Notes: generated by a model from the sequence alone, not told the origin. A stretch of DNA of 64,000 bases from JAEVLT01 sp044598425 (GCA_044598425.1 CP172536.1:3286001-3350000), one strand, 5' to 3'; counted from the stretch's first letter, positions 37,362 through 46,776 are shown. Program-made: numbers and translations.

Positions 37362-38279
37362 TTAATAACGATTGAAGGCGTAGAGCCATTTAAATAAAAT
37401 AGTATCCCGATGATTTTGCCGATACAACGGCGACGTGGCTGCATACATGACCCTTCCAAAGAAGGAATTACGTTTATATAAAAAGTCTTCAATCAGTTTT
37501 CGCTTCTCAGGGTTGAGTTCCTCTTTAAATAACCGATAAAATTCCTCCGCCTGCTGCGTGTATGGTTTCCGCCGCCCCTCTTTTTTAAAGTTCTTATAGC
37601 GAACCATTGCACTCTTTAATTTATTGTCGGCCATACCTAAGGTATTTGAAGAATGCTGACGGTACAATAAATGAGATTCTTCATCATAGATGACTTTACC
37701 AAGTCCAGTACCTAATAAGTAGAACCAGGAATCGTGCATCGTAACTTTTTCCTTATTTGGAATATGTGATTTAAAAAGCTCAAGCATCGTTTTATTAAAA
37801 AAAATGGTACATCCGGTTGCCACATTCTGAATCAAAGCATTTTTGAACCCAACTCCACTTGGTGGAACAGGAGATTGCTTTAACAATTGAAGCTGCTCAT
37901 CCACAATATCCAATCTTGAAAAATACAACAGCGGAATGTTTGAATTTTCATTTTCCAATAACTGAACAGCTCTTGATACCTTAGACTGCTTCCAAACATC
38001 ATCTTGATCGCAAAAGGCAAAATAATCAGCATTCGTATCTGCCTTCAACACTAGTTCAAAGAAACTGGATATTACTCCCTTGTTTTCACCTTTTAGAAAT
38101 GTAATATTGGAATAGTTTTGGCTATATTCTTCAATAATTCCTACCGTCTTATCTGTTGATCCATCATCACGAATCACAATTTCAATCTCTTTATAATCCT
38201 GTCGAAGTAAGCTATCCATCTGCTGTCCAATGTATTTTTCGCCATTGTATGAGGACATTAAAATTTGGACTTTTTTCAC
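37362..38279 (-). CDS. Family-2 glycosyltransferase
   Basis: A GTG with AGGGG at eight bases gives 305 residues starting MKKVQILMSSYNGEKYIGQQ. IVIRDDGSTDK near residue 33 is the donor site and FAFCDQDDVWKQ near 85 the metal site. The EKVTMHDSWFYLLGTGLGK pattern occurs in rhamnosyl/glucosyl-transferases of wall polysaccharides. An ATG six codons upstream has no ribosome site. It follows galU across a terminator, so its expression may come from read-through. Confidence 0.87.
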   Translation of the reverse strand: MKKVQILMSSYNGEKYIGQQMDSLLRQDYKEIEIVIRDDGSTDKTVGIIEEYSQNYSNITFLKGENKGVISSFFELVLKADTNADYFAFCDQDDVWKQSKVSRAVQLLENENSNIPLLYFSRLDIVDEQLQLLKQSPVPPSGVGFKNALIQNVATGCTIFFNKTMLELFKSHIPNKEKVTMHDSWFYLLGTGLGKVIYDEESHLLYRQHSSNTLGMADNKLKSAMVRYKNFKKEGRRKPYTQQAEEFYRLFKEELNPEKRKLIEDFLYKRNSFFGRVMYAATSPLYRQNHRDTILFKWLYAFNRY

Positions 38280-38310
38280 ATTATCTGCCCCTATCATGAT
38301 TACTAATTCA

Positions 38311-38347
38311 ATAAAAAATGTATCATGATTTATGATACATTTTTTCT
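38311..38347 (-). terminator. Intrinsic terminator of galU
   Basis: AAAAAATGTATCAT and ATGATACATTTTTT form a 14-bp stem with a short loop and T run, 27 bp after the galU stop. Confidence 0.85.
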
Positions 38348-38373
38348 AAGCTAGCTACTCTATTATCGATTTA

Positions 38374-39249
38374 TTAAGATTGTATATCAAGTTTCTGCGC
38401 CATAAATTTTAATAAATCATCTCTCAACTCTTCCTTCTGCAGGGCAAATTCAATGGTTGTTTCAATAAATCCTAGTTTCTCTCCTACATCGTAACGCTGG
38501 CCTTCAAATTCATAAGCAAAAACACGCTGAATTTGATTGAGTTTTTGAATAGCGTCGGTTAATTGAATTTCTCCTCCTGCCCCAACTTCCTGCTTATCTA
38601 AAAACATAAAAATTTCAGGTGTAAAGACATAGCGACCAATTATTGCGAGATTTGATGGTGCTGTTCCCAATTCAGGTTTCTCAACAAAGTTCTTTACTTG
38701 AAAAGACCGCCCAATCTGGTCAACAGGGTCAATAACGCCATAGCGGTTTGTTTCATTATCGGGTACTCTTTTTACTCCAATAACAGATGAATGGGTTCGG
38801 TTATACTCATCCATTAATTGTTTTAAACAAGGAGTCTCTGCCTGGACAATATCATCCCCGAGCAATACGGCAAATGGCTCATTCCCAATAAAGTTCCTCG
38901 CACACCATACAGCATGTCCCAAGCCCTTCGGCTCTTTTTGGCGAATATAGTGAATATCGACCATTTTTGATGTTTCTTGGACAATTTCTAAAAGTTCAAA
39001 CTTCTTCTTTTCAAGTAAATTTTGCTCAAGTTCGAACGAATTATCAAAATGATCTTCAATTGCTCGCTTTCCTTTTCCAGTTACAATAATTATATCTTCA
39101 ATTCCCGATTCAATCGCTTCCTCGACTATGTATTGAATGGTTGGTTTGTCGACAATTGGCAGCATTTCTTTTGGCATCGCCTTTGTTGCGGGCAAAAAAC
39201 GAGTGCCGAGTCCCGCTGCAGGAATAATAGCTTTTCTTACCTTTTTCAT
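38374..39249 (-). CDS. galU: UTP-glucose-1-phosphate uridylyltransferase (GalU/GtaB)
   Basis: It makes UDP-glucose for glycolipid and wall polymer synthesis. The 291-residue protein starts MKKVRKAIIPAAGLGTRFL, with the nucleotide loop AAGLGTRFLPATKAMPKEM, then KPELGTAP near 177 and the C-terminal GQRYDVGEKLGF. The length is normal for Bacilli. It is divergent from LCP gene 2. Its presence here supports UDP-glucose use in the polysaccharide, but it is also a housekeeping enzyme. Confidence 0.95.
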   Translation of the reverse strand: MKKVRKAIIPAAGLGTRFLPATKAMPKEMLPIVDKPTIQYIVEEAIESGIEDIIIVTGKGKRAIEDHFDNSFELEQNLLEKKKFELLEIVQETSKMVDIHYIRQKEPKGLGHAVWCARNFIGNEPFAVLLGDDIVQAETPCLKQLMDEYNRTHSSVIGVKRVPDNETNRYGVIDPVDQIGRSFQVKNFVEKPELGTAPSNLAIIGRYVFTPEIFMFLDKQEVGAGGEIQLTDAIQKLNQIQRVFAYEFEGQRYDVGEKLGFIETTIEFALQKEELRDDLLKFMAQKLDIQS

Positions 39250-39484
39250 TGAAAATGTATCCTTTCATTTTAAATCTATAAAAGTTAATTTATCATAATT
39301 ATTTCATAGGGAAATCAAATAAACAAGCCAAACGACAGTTAATTAAAATCAACTTTTCATCACTAAAAAGCCATAAATTTCTTTTTTCTCATCATTTTTT
39401 AATAAAAATTGCTATATCAAATGACCGATCTTTCTGTTATTATTAGTAAGTGCAAATTTTTTGTAAATTCATGGAGGCTCAAAA

Positions 39485-40417
39485 ATGAGAGCAAGTCAAA
39501 GAAAGAAAAAGCGGATCTGGTTGCGTGTGACTGGGATAGTTCTTCTACTTCTAGTGATAGCCGGTGGCGCCTATGCATTTTCTGTTTACAAATCCCTTAA
39601 AGATACGGTGGCAACGATGAATCAGCCAATCGATCGTAAACAATCTGCGAAGCGGACAGAACCTGTTGCATTGACAAAGAAACAGCCATTTTCGGTGTTG
39701 ATGCTTGGGGTTGATGAGCGGCAGGGTGATAAGGGACGGTCAGATACCATAATTGTATTAACTGTAAATCCTAATAACAAGTCAGTGAAGATGCTTAGCA
39801 TTCCGCGGGATACCCGGACAGAAATTGTTGGAAAAGGTAAGTTAGATAAAATCAATCACGCCTATGCGTTTGGTGATATTCCAATGGCGATGGATACGAT
39901 TGAAAAGTTTCTTGATATTCCAATTGATTATTATATGAAGATCAATATGGAAGGATTTAAAGATATTGTCGATGCCGTTGGCGGTGTGACTGTTCAAAAT
40001 AATCTCGACTTTTCGAATGGCGGATATCATTTTCCTGTTGGTCCAGTTACTTTAAATGGAGATAAGGCTTTGAGCTTTACAAGGATGCGCTACGATGACC
40101 CACGTGGTGACTTTGGCCGTGAAGAGCGGCAAAGAATGATAATCCAAGCAATTATTCACAAAGGAACCAGTGTTTCATCCCTTACGAACTACAGTAGTAT
40201 TTTACAAGCAATTGGCAAAAACGTAAAAACGAACTTAACGTTTGATGAAATGGTGGACATTCAGAAGAACTACAAAGACGCTGGAAACAATATTCAACAA
40301 ATGCAAATCAAAGGAACGGGTACAAGAATTAATAATATCTATTACCTTCTGATTGCTCCAGAAGAACAAAAACGGGTGCAAGATGAGTTAAAAGCTCAGT
40401 TGGAATTGAATAAATAA
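39485..40417 (+). CDS. LytR-CpsA-Psr (LCP) family wall-polymer ligase 2
   Basis: This second LCP enzyme has 310 residues: a basic tail, one membrane anchor (about residues 12-31) and an external LCP domain with MLGVDERQGDKGRSDT near residue 75, SIPRDTRTEIV near 103 and LSFTRMRYDDPRGDFGREER near 195. About half of its residues match LCP gene 1 (24170-25162) by eye. The ATG follows ATGGAGGC, a good site. It is monocistronic with its own terminator. Confidence 0.93.
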   Translation: MRASQRKKKRIWLRVTGIVLLLLVIAGGAYAFSVYKSLKDTVATMNQPIDRKQSAKRTEPVALTKKQPFSVLMLGVDERQGDKGRSDTIIVLTVNPNNKSVKMLSIPRDTRTEIVGKGKLDKINHAYAFGDIPMAMDTIEKFLDIPIDYYMKINMEGFKDIVDAVGGVTVQNNLDFSNGGYHFPVGPVTLNGDKALSFTRMRYDDPRGDFGREERQRMIIQAIIHKGTSVSSLTNYSSILQAIGKNVKTNLTFDEMVDIQKNYKDAGNNIQQMQIKGTGTRINNIYYLLIAPEEQKRVQDELKAQLELNK

Positions 40418-40422
40418 TGAAC

Positions 40423-40459
40423 AAGCTGATCGACCTTCAACAAGCCGATCAGCTTTTTA
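40423..40459. terminator. Terminator between LCP gene 2 and comM
   Basis: AAGCTGATCG pairs with CGATCAGCTTTTT. It overlaps the end of comM on the other strand and may act both ways. Confidence 0.8.
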
Positions 40460-41996
40460 AATAGGCGCCACCCTCAATTAAAAAGGGTCTCTCATTTTTA
40501 ATTAAATGGAGGCTGTGCAGCTTCATCGCCTCCCACAGGTTTTGATCGGTGATGTTGTCATTTTGCTGCAAGTCTGCAATTGTTCGAGCCAACCAAAAAA
40601 TTTTAATTTGAGCACGATTACTTAAACCTTGTTTTTGCGAAAGCTGCTGCATGAGTATCAGCTGCTGTTTGGATGGAGGACATTTTTTTAATAACATGTC
40701 ATAGGAAATGCGGCTATTTGTTATTTCTTTTCCATATCGATGATATTGTCTTTTTCTTGCGCTTGTTACCCGTTCTCGAATGGTTTCAGAAGATTCTTGT
40801 GGGATCTTCGACTGATCCTTCAAGTTTTCCGAGTCCAATTCTAAAAAAATATCAAAGCGATCTTTCATCGGCCCAGAAAGTCTATTTTGGTAAGAAAAAA
40901 TTTGTTTTTTTGTGCAGGTACAGTAGTGGCTTTTCGAACCATGATAACCGCATGGACATAGATTCATCGCACCTAGTAGTATAAAAGATGAAGGATATGT
41001 AACGGATGAATGGACCCTGCTGATTGTTACTTTTCCTGCTTCTAATGGCTGGCGAAGCATTTCAAGGGTTTTTTTAGGAAATTCTGCTATCTCATCCAAA
41101 AATAATACTCCATGATGAGCAAGAGAGATTTCACCTGGTTTTGGATTTTTCCCTCCCCCGATAATCGAAACAGCGGATGAAGAGTGATGAGGACTTCGAA
41201 ATGGTGGTGACAATGTAGGTTTAACAGGCACTCCACTGAGTTGATAGATACTCAGCATTTCCAATTGACTCTCTTTTGAGAGGAACGGGAGAATGGATGG
41301 GAAACTTTCAGCAAGCATGCTTTTGCCACAGCCAGGCGGACCTGACATGAGAACATGATGCTCCCCTGCTGCAGCAATTTCGAGAGCATATTTTGCATAG
41401 GAGTGACCAATTATTTTTTCAAAATTACACTGAGGGATTGTAGAGTATTCCTGATATGGTTTATTCAAAAGTGGTTGAGGAACTTTATGGCCATACAGGA
41501 GTTGAATAACATCTTGAAGGGTACGAACGAAAACGAGCTCAAGCCCCTCTATCACAAGTAGCGGAAATGAGTCATCATATGGCAAATAAAGCTTTTTTAA
41601 ACCCACCTTTTTTGCTGCCATTACTGCTGGCAACATGCTTTCAACAACATGGATGCTTCCATCTAAAGATAGAGCTCCGATAAAACCAGTTGATTCCGGA
41701 ATGGTGGGGTTTATTTCACCTAATTCCAATAGAATTGCAATCGCTATTGGTAAATCAAACATTGGACTATTTTTCCTTTGCTCTGCAGGAGAAAGATTAA
41801 TAATTAGCTTCTGATGGTTATGAAAATAACCGAGAGCATGAAAAGCCGCAGATATTCTTTCTTTTGATTCCCTTACTGAAGCATCTGGCAAACCGACAAT
41901 CACCATTGAATTGATCCCATTTACTGCTTCAACTTCTACAGAAACACGGTAACCTTCCAACCCTTTTAAGCCAATGCCGATTACATGAGAAGCCAT
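40449..41996 (-). CDS. comM: YifB/ComM family magnesium-chelatase-like AAA ATPase
   Basis: ComM is a hexameric helicase that promotes branch migration when transformed DNA recombines. The ATG with AAGGTGG upstream gives 515 residues starting MASHVIGIGLKGLEGYRV. The N-terminal Lon-like fold is followed by Walker A GPPGCGKSM near 218, the segment FRSPHHSSSAVSIIGGG, Walker B GVLFLDEIAEF and the C-terminal Mg-chelatase region. A GTG four codons upstream is possible. It adds to the competence genes of this window. Confidence 0.93.
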   Translation of the reverse strand: MASHVIGIGLKGLEGYRVSVEVEAVNGINSMVIVGLPDASVRESKERISAAFHALGYFHNHQKLIINLSPAEQRKNSPMFDLPIAIAILLELGEINPTIPESTGFIGALSLDGSIHVVESMLPAVMAAKKVGLKKLYLPYDDSFPLLVIEGLELVFVRTLQDVIQLLYGHKVPQPLLNKPYQEYSTIPQCNFEKIIGHSYAKYALEIAAAGEHHVLMSGPPGCGKSMLAESFPSILPFLSKESQLEMLSIYQLSGVPVKPTLSPPFRSPHHSSSAVSIIGGGKNPKPGEISLAHHGVLFLDEIAEFPKKTLEMLRQPLEAGKVTISRVHSSVTYPSSFILLGAMNLCPCGYHGSKSHYCTCTKKQIFSYQNRLSGPMKDRFDIFLELDSENLKDQSKIPQESSETIRERVTSARKRQYHRYGKEITNSRISYDMLLKKCPPSKQQLILMQQLSQKQGLSNRAQIKIFWLARTIADLQQNDNITDQNLWEAMKLHSLHLIKNERPFLIEGGAYLKS

Positions 41997-42177
41997 CCAA
42001 TCCACCACCTTAGTAAAATAGAACTTATGTTCTCATTTAAATTATATTCCTTTCCCTTTCTCTTGTCAAAACTTATTTATTGCTTAAAACAAGCTGCCTA
42101 CACCCTCACTTACTCATTATCTGTCCATTTTTCTATTAAATTTTTCTTTCTTTTATCCGATATAAAAGAGGGAAATT

Positions 42178-42260
42178 CCAAAGGCAAAGTCACTAAAAGG
42201 TGATGACGCAAAGCTATAGGGGCCTCCGCCGCGAAAGGCAAAGCCAGCCAGCTGCCATCA
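42178..42260 (+). promoter_or_regulatory. Cyclic di-GMP-I (GEMM-I) riboswitch 1
   Basis: The conserved elements appear in order: AAGGCAAA, a short P2 hairpin (TCAC/GTGA), the signature GACGCAAAGC, the P3 arm GGGGCCTCC...GAAAGG, and the closing GCCAGCTGCCA. It lies 20 bp upstream of the AAGGAG of a 45-residue peptide gene, so translational control is plausible. The call is by eye from the consensus. Confidence 0.9.
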
Positions 42261-42281
42261 AACAAAAAGGAGATAATGTTG

Positions 42282-42419
42282 ATGTCAATGAATTACGGGC
42301 TTACACCTGAAGAAATGCTTAAGAGGAAAAAGCGGAATAAAGTTTTGCTTTACGCTTCTTTATTTTTGGGAACGATTCTTTTAAGTGCACTGATTACCGT
42401 TCTTGCCCACCAAATTTAA
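42282..42419 (+). CDS. Riboswitch-controlled 45-residue membrane peptide
   Basis: The frame reads MSMNYGLTPEEMLKRKKRNK, then one hydrophobic segment (VLLYASLFLGTILLSALITV) and a short tail ending LAHQI. AAGGAG lies nine bases before the ATG, and a terminator follows 14 bp after the stop. A basic KRKKR patch before the helix predicts an inside N-terminus and a single-pass topology. I do not know a named family. Direct placement under a c-di-GMP riboswitch implies control by that messenger, perhaps in surface or motility switching; function is not known. Confidence 0.8.
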   Translation: MSMNYGLTPEEMLKRKKRNKVLLYASLFLGTILLSALITVLAHQI

Positions 42420-42432
42420 AGGATTCGATAGG

Positions 42433-42468
42433 ACAGATCCTAAATTTTTAGGATCTGTTATTTATTTT
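42433..42468 (+). terminator. Intrinsic terminator of the 45-residue peptide gene
   Basis: ACAGATCCTAAA and TTTAGGATCTGT form a 12-bp stem followed by TTATTTATTTT. Confidence 0.85.
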
Positions 42469-42746
42469 GGATAGATCATTGACCAGTGTAAACGAACCCT
42501 GCTGACCATTTATAACAAGAAATAGTTACGAGCCTTGTCCAACGTCGAATAATTTTAAAAATCTCAATTTGTTAAACACTTTAAAGTTTACTGGAAAATA
42601 CACCACTTTGTAGTATTTTTTACAAATTTAATTAATTTTTTACAAAATTATTGGAGAAAGTGACTTTCCGTTATGATATAGAGTATGGTTTGTAAAATCA
42701 AGAGTGGTAAAGTATCCTCCTATCGTTTTTGTCAACATTTTTAATG
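42469..42746. other. Intergenic region downstream of the mgl operon
   Basis: AT-rich, with no gene seen. On the plus strand, TTATGATATAGAG near 42672 resembles a promoter -10, but no product is evident. Confidence 0.35.
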
Positions 42747-42792
42747 AAAAGAAAAGAGCAACACACAACACAAGGCGTTGCCCTTCTTCATT
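42747..42792 (-). terminator. Intrinsic terminator of the mgl operon
   Basis: On the minus strand, GGGCAAC and GTTGCTC (one G-T pair) form a stem followed by TTTTCTTTTC, right after the permease stop. Confidence 0.7.
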
Positions 42793-42794
42793 GT

Positions 42795-43823
42795 TTATTT
42801 TTTCTTTGCATGCTTCCGCATATCAAACGCCACGGCGACAATAATGATCGCGCCCTTTACAATAAACTGGATATATGGACTTACACCAAGGAAAGCAAGA
42901 CCATAGTTGATTACTTGGAAAATAAGTACGCCGGTAATGACTCCGGGAACAGTTCCAATTCCGCCAGAGAGGGAGACGCCGCCAACAACACAAGCTGCAA
43001 TCGCATCTAACTCGTACATATTGCCTGTGTTATTCGTTGCACTGCCGACACGCCCAGCTTCAAGAGTGCCAGAGAAACCATAAAGAAGACCGGCAATCAT
43101 GTAAATGATAATGATATTTTTCGCGACATTTACACCGGATACTTTGGCCGCTTCTGGATTGCCGCCAATCGCATACATATTTTTTCCAAGCTGGGTTTTA
43201 TTCCATATTACCCAAATAATCACGGTAGTAATGATGGCATATAGTACAAGATACGGAATTTCGTATGATCCTACCGGGATTCCACGTTGGGCAAATGTTG
43301 TAAAGCTTTGATTCAACCCGCCGATTGGCTGTGCACCGTATGGCGGACGGTCAAAATAAATCGACGTTATCCCATAAACACCTATCATCATCCCTAATGT
43401 TGCAATAAAAGGTGGAACATGGAGCTTGGATACGATTAAACCATTCACCACGCCGATCAACCCTGTAACTGCCATCGCAATTAAAATTGGAACAAATAGC
43501 GGTAACTGGACAAGATGAGGATACATTTTATAAGCATAATCTGATGCTTGTAAAAGCGAAGCGGAAATAACTGCCGCAAGACCTACCATCCTTCCTGCCG
43601 ACAAATCTGTACCTGCCGTGATCAGTATTCCGGCCATACCAAGCGCAATAATGATACGAGAGGATGATTGACTTAAAATATTAATAAGGTTTGTGACGGA
43701 TAAAAAGTCCGGGGATGCAATAACGATTCCAACTATTAATAATACTAAAAAAACATAAATAACATTTTCAAACAGCCATTTTGAAATATTTGGTTTTTGG
43801 GAAGCTTGATTGTTCATTTGCAT
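42795..43823 (-). CDS. mglC: Sugar ABC transporter permease, MglC-type
   Basis: This inner-membrane component of a CUT2-family importer has 342 residues and about nine hydrophobic segments. The motif LITAGTDLSAGRMVGL near 70 and the C-terminal GGVSLSGGIGTVPGV near 280 are typical of RbsC/MglC/XylH. The family holds ribose, galactose and xylose permeases. The galactoside assignment follows the binding protein's resemblance to MglB. It is the third gene of mglBAC, 6 bp after mglA. Confidence 0.9.
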   Translation of the reverse strand: MQMNNQASQKPNISKWLFENVIYVFLVLLIVGIVIASPDFLSVTNLINILSQSSSRIIIALGMAGILITAGTDLSAGRMVGLAAVISASLLQASDYAYKMYPHLVQLPLFVPILIAMAVTGLIGVVNGLIVSKLHVPPFIATLGMMIGVYGITSIYFDRPPYGAQPIGGLNQSFTTFAQRGIPVGSYEIPYLVLYAIITTVIIWVIWNKTQLGKNMYAIGGNPEAAKVSGVNVAKNIIIIYMIAGLLYGFSGTLEAGRVGSATNNTGNMYELDAIAACVVGGVSLSGGIGTVPGVITGVLIFQVINYGLAFLGVSPYIQFIVKGAIIIVAVAFDMRKHAKKK

Positions 43824-43829
43824 CTCCTC

Positions 43830-45332
43830 CTAGTACAAAGCTGCCAGCCGCATAATTTCTTCTTGAGATGTCTTGGCGGTATCTACAATACCTGCTGCCT
43901 TTCCATTGCTCATCACTACTATCCGGTCAGTTACTCCTAAAAGCTCCGGCATTTCTGAAGAAATCATGATAATTCCTTTGCCCTCCGCAGCTAATTGATT
44001 AATAAGCTGATAGATTTCAAATTTTGCCCCCACATCTATTCCCCGGGTTGGTTCATCGAGCAGTAAAATATCCGGTTTTGTTAACAGCCAACGGCCAATA
44101 ATGACCTTTTGCTGATTTCCGCCTGATAAGCTGCCAATCGCTGTTTTTTGCGACGGGGTTTTCACCTTCATCGAATCAATGACCCACTTTGTGTCATCGT
44201 GCACTTTACTGTCCGATAAAAACAGCCCTTTGCGGTATTGCGCCAGGTTGGCAATGATCGAATTGAAGCTGATACTTAATTCCGGGTAAATTCCGGTTGT
44301 TCTTCGTTCTTCTGTAACAAGGGCAAAACCATTTTTGATTGCTTGCTGCGGGGAATGGTTGTGAACGAGTTTACCATATAACTCAATCGTTCCCGACTTT
44401 AAAGCCCTCATCCCAAATAGAGATTCAACTACCTCTGTTCGCTTTGATCCAACTAATCCAGCGATACCGAGAATCTCACCTTCCCGAAGTTCAAAATTTA
44501 TATTTGAAAACGATGGTTGGGTTTCGGCTGTAAGATCTTTGACCATTAAAATCACTTTGCCCGGTTGGTTGATCTTCGTCGGAAAGCGCTGGGATAGATC
44601 CCGCCCTACCATCAACTTGATAATTTCATCCGTTGTTAACTCCTTTGCGCTTTTCGTTGCAATAGACTGGCCATCCCGCATGATTGTTACTTCATCTGAA
44701 ATTTTTAAAATTTCCTCCATTTTATGAGAAATATAGATGATCGCAACATTTTCACTTTGCAGTTTTTTAATAATAGCAAACAAATGATTGACTTCATTTT
44801 CTGTTAAGGAAGAAGTCGGTTCATCCATTACAATTAACTTTGATTTATACGATACTGCTTTAGCAATTTCCACCATCTGCATCTCGGAAACAGATAAAGT
44901 ACTGACCTTCCTTTTTGGATCAAGATGGATATCTAGATTTTTAAAAATTGCGACGGTCTCGTCATACATTTTTTTTTCATCAATGAAAATTCCTTTTTTA
45001 GGGTAGCGGCCGAGCCAAATATTATCCATAACATTCTGCTGACGAACTTGATTTAACTCTTGATGCACCATGGAAACACCATTTTCAAGTGCTTGCTTTG
45101 AATTAGCAAAAGAAACTTCTTTTCCATCAAAGAGAATTTTCCCTTCATCCATTGAGTAAATACCGAATAAACACTTCATGAGAGTGGACTTTCCAGCCCC
45201 ATTTTCGCCCATTAAGGCATGCACCGACCCCTCCTTAACTTTGAGGGAAACATTGTTAAGCGCAATGACACCGGGAAATCTTTTTGTTAAATTTAGCATT
45301 TCAAGTAAATTGGACGTACTTGATCCAGACAT
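43830..45332 (-). CDS. mglA: Sugar ABC transporter ATP-binding protein, MglA-type
   Basis: This double-domain CUT2 ATPase has 500 residues, starting MSGSSTSNLLEML with AAGGAGG upstream; eight earlier codons are open but lack a site. The first domain has Walker A GENGAGKST, signature LSVSEMQMVEIAKA and Walker B LIVMDEPTSSL; the second has a degenerate Walker A (GLVGSKRTE), signature LSGGNQQKVIIGRWL and LLLDEPTRGID. That pattern is normal for the family. It powers import with mglC and mglB. Confidence 0.93.
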   Translation of the reverse strand: MSGSSTSNLLEMLNLTKRFPGVIALNNVSLKVKEGSVHALMGENGAGKSTLMKCLFGIYSMDEGKILFDGKEVSFANSKQALENGVSMVHQELNQVRQQNVMDNIWLGRYPKKGIFIDEKKMYDETVAIFKNLDIHLDPKRKVSTLSVSEMQMVEIAKAVSYKSKLIVMDEPTSSLTENEVNHLFAIIKKLQSENVAIIYISHKMEEILKISDEVTIMRDGQSIATKSAKELTTDEIIKLMVGRDLSQRFPTKINQPGKVILMVKDLTAETQPSFSNINFELREGEILGIAGLVGSKRTEVVESLFGMRALKSGTIELYGKLVHNHSPQQAIKNGFALVTEERRTTGIYPELSISFNSIIANLAQYRKGLFLSDSKVHDDTKWVIDSMKVKTPSQKTAIGSLSGGNQQKVIIGRWLLTKPDILLLDEPTRGIDVGAKFEIYQLINQLAAEGKGIIMISSEMPELLGVTDRIVVMSNGKAAGIVDTAKTSQEEIMRLAALY

Positions 45333-45452
45333 AAGCAAAACCTCCTTGCCAACCATTTAAAAAATATGAGAGGCACTAAGCAGTGCATCTCATACTTTTT
45401 CAAAACACGTATTAATTGAACTCCTTTTGTCTTAGCCATGCAGCAGGAAAAC

Positions 45453-46517
45453 TTATTTATAAGCATCCTTACCTACTTGGATATTATCTTTTGTAACTTC
45501 TACATATGGAACACGAACGGCTTTTGAATCATCAAGCTTCCACTCTGTTCCGTCTAAAACATCTTTTCCTTTTGCCGCATTATCAGCAAGCTGGATTGTT
45601 GCTTTCCCTTGATTTTTCGCATCATTTAAAATTGATCCAACCATCTTGCCTTTTTCAATCATTTCAAGAGCTTCTGGAATGGCATCCACACCAACGACAG
45701 GCATATATTTGTCTCCTGAGAAATAGCCGGCTTTTTCAAGAGAGGCGATCGCTCCTAAGGCCATCCCATCGTTATTAGCAATAACAAATTCAATTTTGTC
45801 ACTGTATTTTGCCAGCCATGCATCCATTTTTTCAGTGGCCTTTGTTGCATCCCACATAGCCGTATCCATTGCCAGTTGCTCCATTTCAATTCCTTTTTGT
45901 TTCACAGTATCGACAGCATACTTTGTCCGAGCTTCTGCATCAGGGTGGCCTGGTTCACCTTTTAGCAGTACAAATTGGATTTTTCCGTCACCGTTTTTAT
46001 CCCATTTCGCTTTGTTTGCCTCCCATGCTTTGGCAATCAATTGGCCTTGTAAGACTCCTGATTCTGAAGAAGTGGTTCCGACATAGTAAGCTTTGTCATA
46101 TCCTTTCAGTACTTTGGCGTCAGGCTCTTTGTTAAAGAAGATAACCGGTATATTTTTTGGTTTTGCTTTGTCAATAACCGTTTGCGCAGCCTTCGGATCT
46201 ACAAGGTTAATAGCTAATGACTTTGCACCTTTCGCAATTAACGTATCCACCTGCTCAATTTGCTTAGACTGGTCATTTTGCGAGTCATTCAGCATAAGTT
46301 TGACATTGTCTTTTGCCGCACTTTCCATTGAACGGCGGACATAGGACATAAAGTTATCGTCAAACTTATAGATGGTTGCGCCTACAGCAGGAAGGCTCGC
46401 ATCTCCTCCCTTTGCAGAACCGCCCGTACCGCTTGTCGTACTGCTGCAGCCTGCCGCTACAAGAATACCAGATGCGATAGTTAATGATAAAAATAAGTGT
46501 TTTTTCTTTTTTACCAT
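45453..46517 (-). CDS. mglB: Sugar-binding lipoprotein, MglB-type
   Basis: The 354-residue lipoprotein has a signal ending in the lipobox LVAAGC, with lipidated Cys24. The mature part is a periplasmic-binding-protein type 1 fold with LPAVGATIYKFDDNFMSYVR near 42, the hinge segment FVIANNDGMALGAI and VVGVDAIPEALEMI; this resembles galactose-binding MglB. It would deliver galactose or methyl-galactoside to MglAC. The gene is first in its operon, about 280 bp after the YesN-type regulator, which probably controls it. Confidence 0.92.
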   Translation of the reverse strand: MVKKKKHLFLSLTIASGILVAAGCSSTTSGTGGSAKGGDASLPAVGATIYKFDDNFMSYVRRSMESAAKDNVKLMLNDSQNDQSKQIEQVDTLIAKGAKSLAINLVDPKAAQTVIDKAKPKNIPVIFFNKEPDAKVLKGYDKAYYVGTTSSESGVLQGQLIAKAWEANKAKWDKNGDGKIQFVLLKGEPGHPDAEARTKYAVDTVKQKGIEMEQLAMDTAMWDATKATEKMDAWLAKYSDKIEFVIANNDGMALGAIASLEKAGYFSGDKYMPVVGVDAIPEALEMIEKGKMVGSILNDAKNQGKATIQLADNAAKGKDVLDGTEWKLDDSKAVRVPYVEVTKDNIQVGKDAYK

Positions 46518-46685
46518 GTGATTGTTCTCCTTTTCCTTTTCAGATTAAAGTAAGCCTTTACATAAATGTTATCATGGTGAAATCGTTAACAACACAGCGA
46601 TTAATAGCACAGTTTTGTGATTATCTAGATTATTTTGCAACAATTGCAATACAACTGAAATCTTTAGTCTCGTTCTGTACTTTTA

Positions 46686-46740
46686 TATAGCGGGACTCGA
46701 AGCTAGATCGTTATCAAAGTTTAGATCTAAACTTTGATAG
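46686..46740. repeat. Remnant of the intergenic repeat and a 28-bp perfect palindrome
   Basis: The tail GAAGCTAGATCGTTATC resembles GGAGCTAGACAGTTATC of the 10.7-kb repeats. It ends with a perfect palindrome at 46711-46738 whose half is TATCAAAGTTTAGA. No GCGCAAGCGCC head is left. It lies between the regulator's terminator and mglB. Confidence 0.7.
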
Positions 46741-46743
46741 TAC

Positions 46744-46776
46744 AAAAAACCAAACCGGCTGGCGATTTGGTTTGTT
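46744..46776 (-). terminator. Intrinsic terminator of the regulator operon
   Basis: On the minus strand, AAACCAAA and TTTGGTTT form a stem with a GC-rich loop, followed by TTTG. Confidence 0.8.

Noticed and set aside
42469..42746. Small RNA gene downstream of mgl
   Set aside because: A promoter-like box is visible, but I see no conserved structure or terminator in that direction.
46711..46738. The 28-bp palindrome as an mglB operator
   Set aside because: It continues a decayed copy of the 10.7-kb intergenic repeat tail, so its symmetry is explained by that element.
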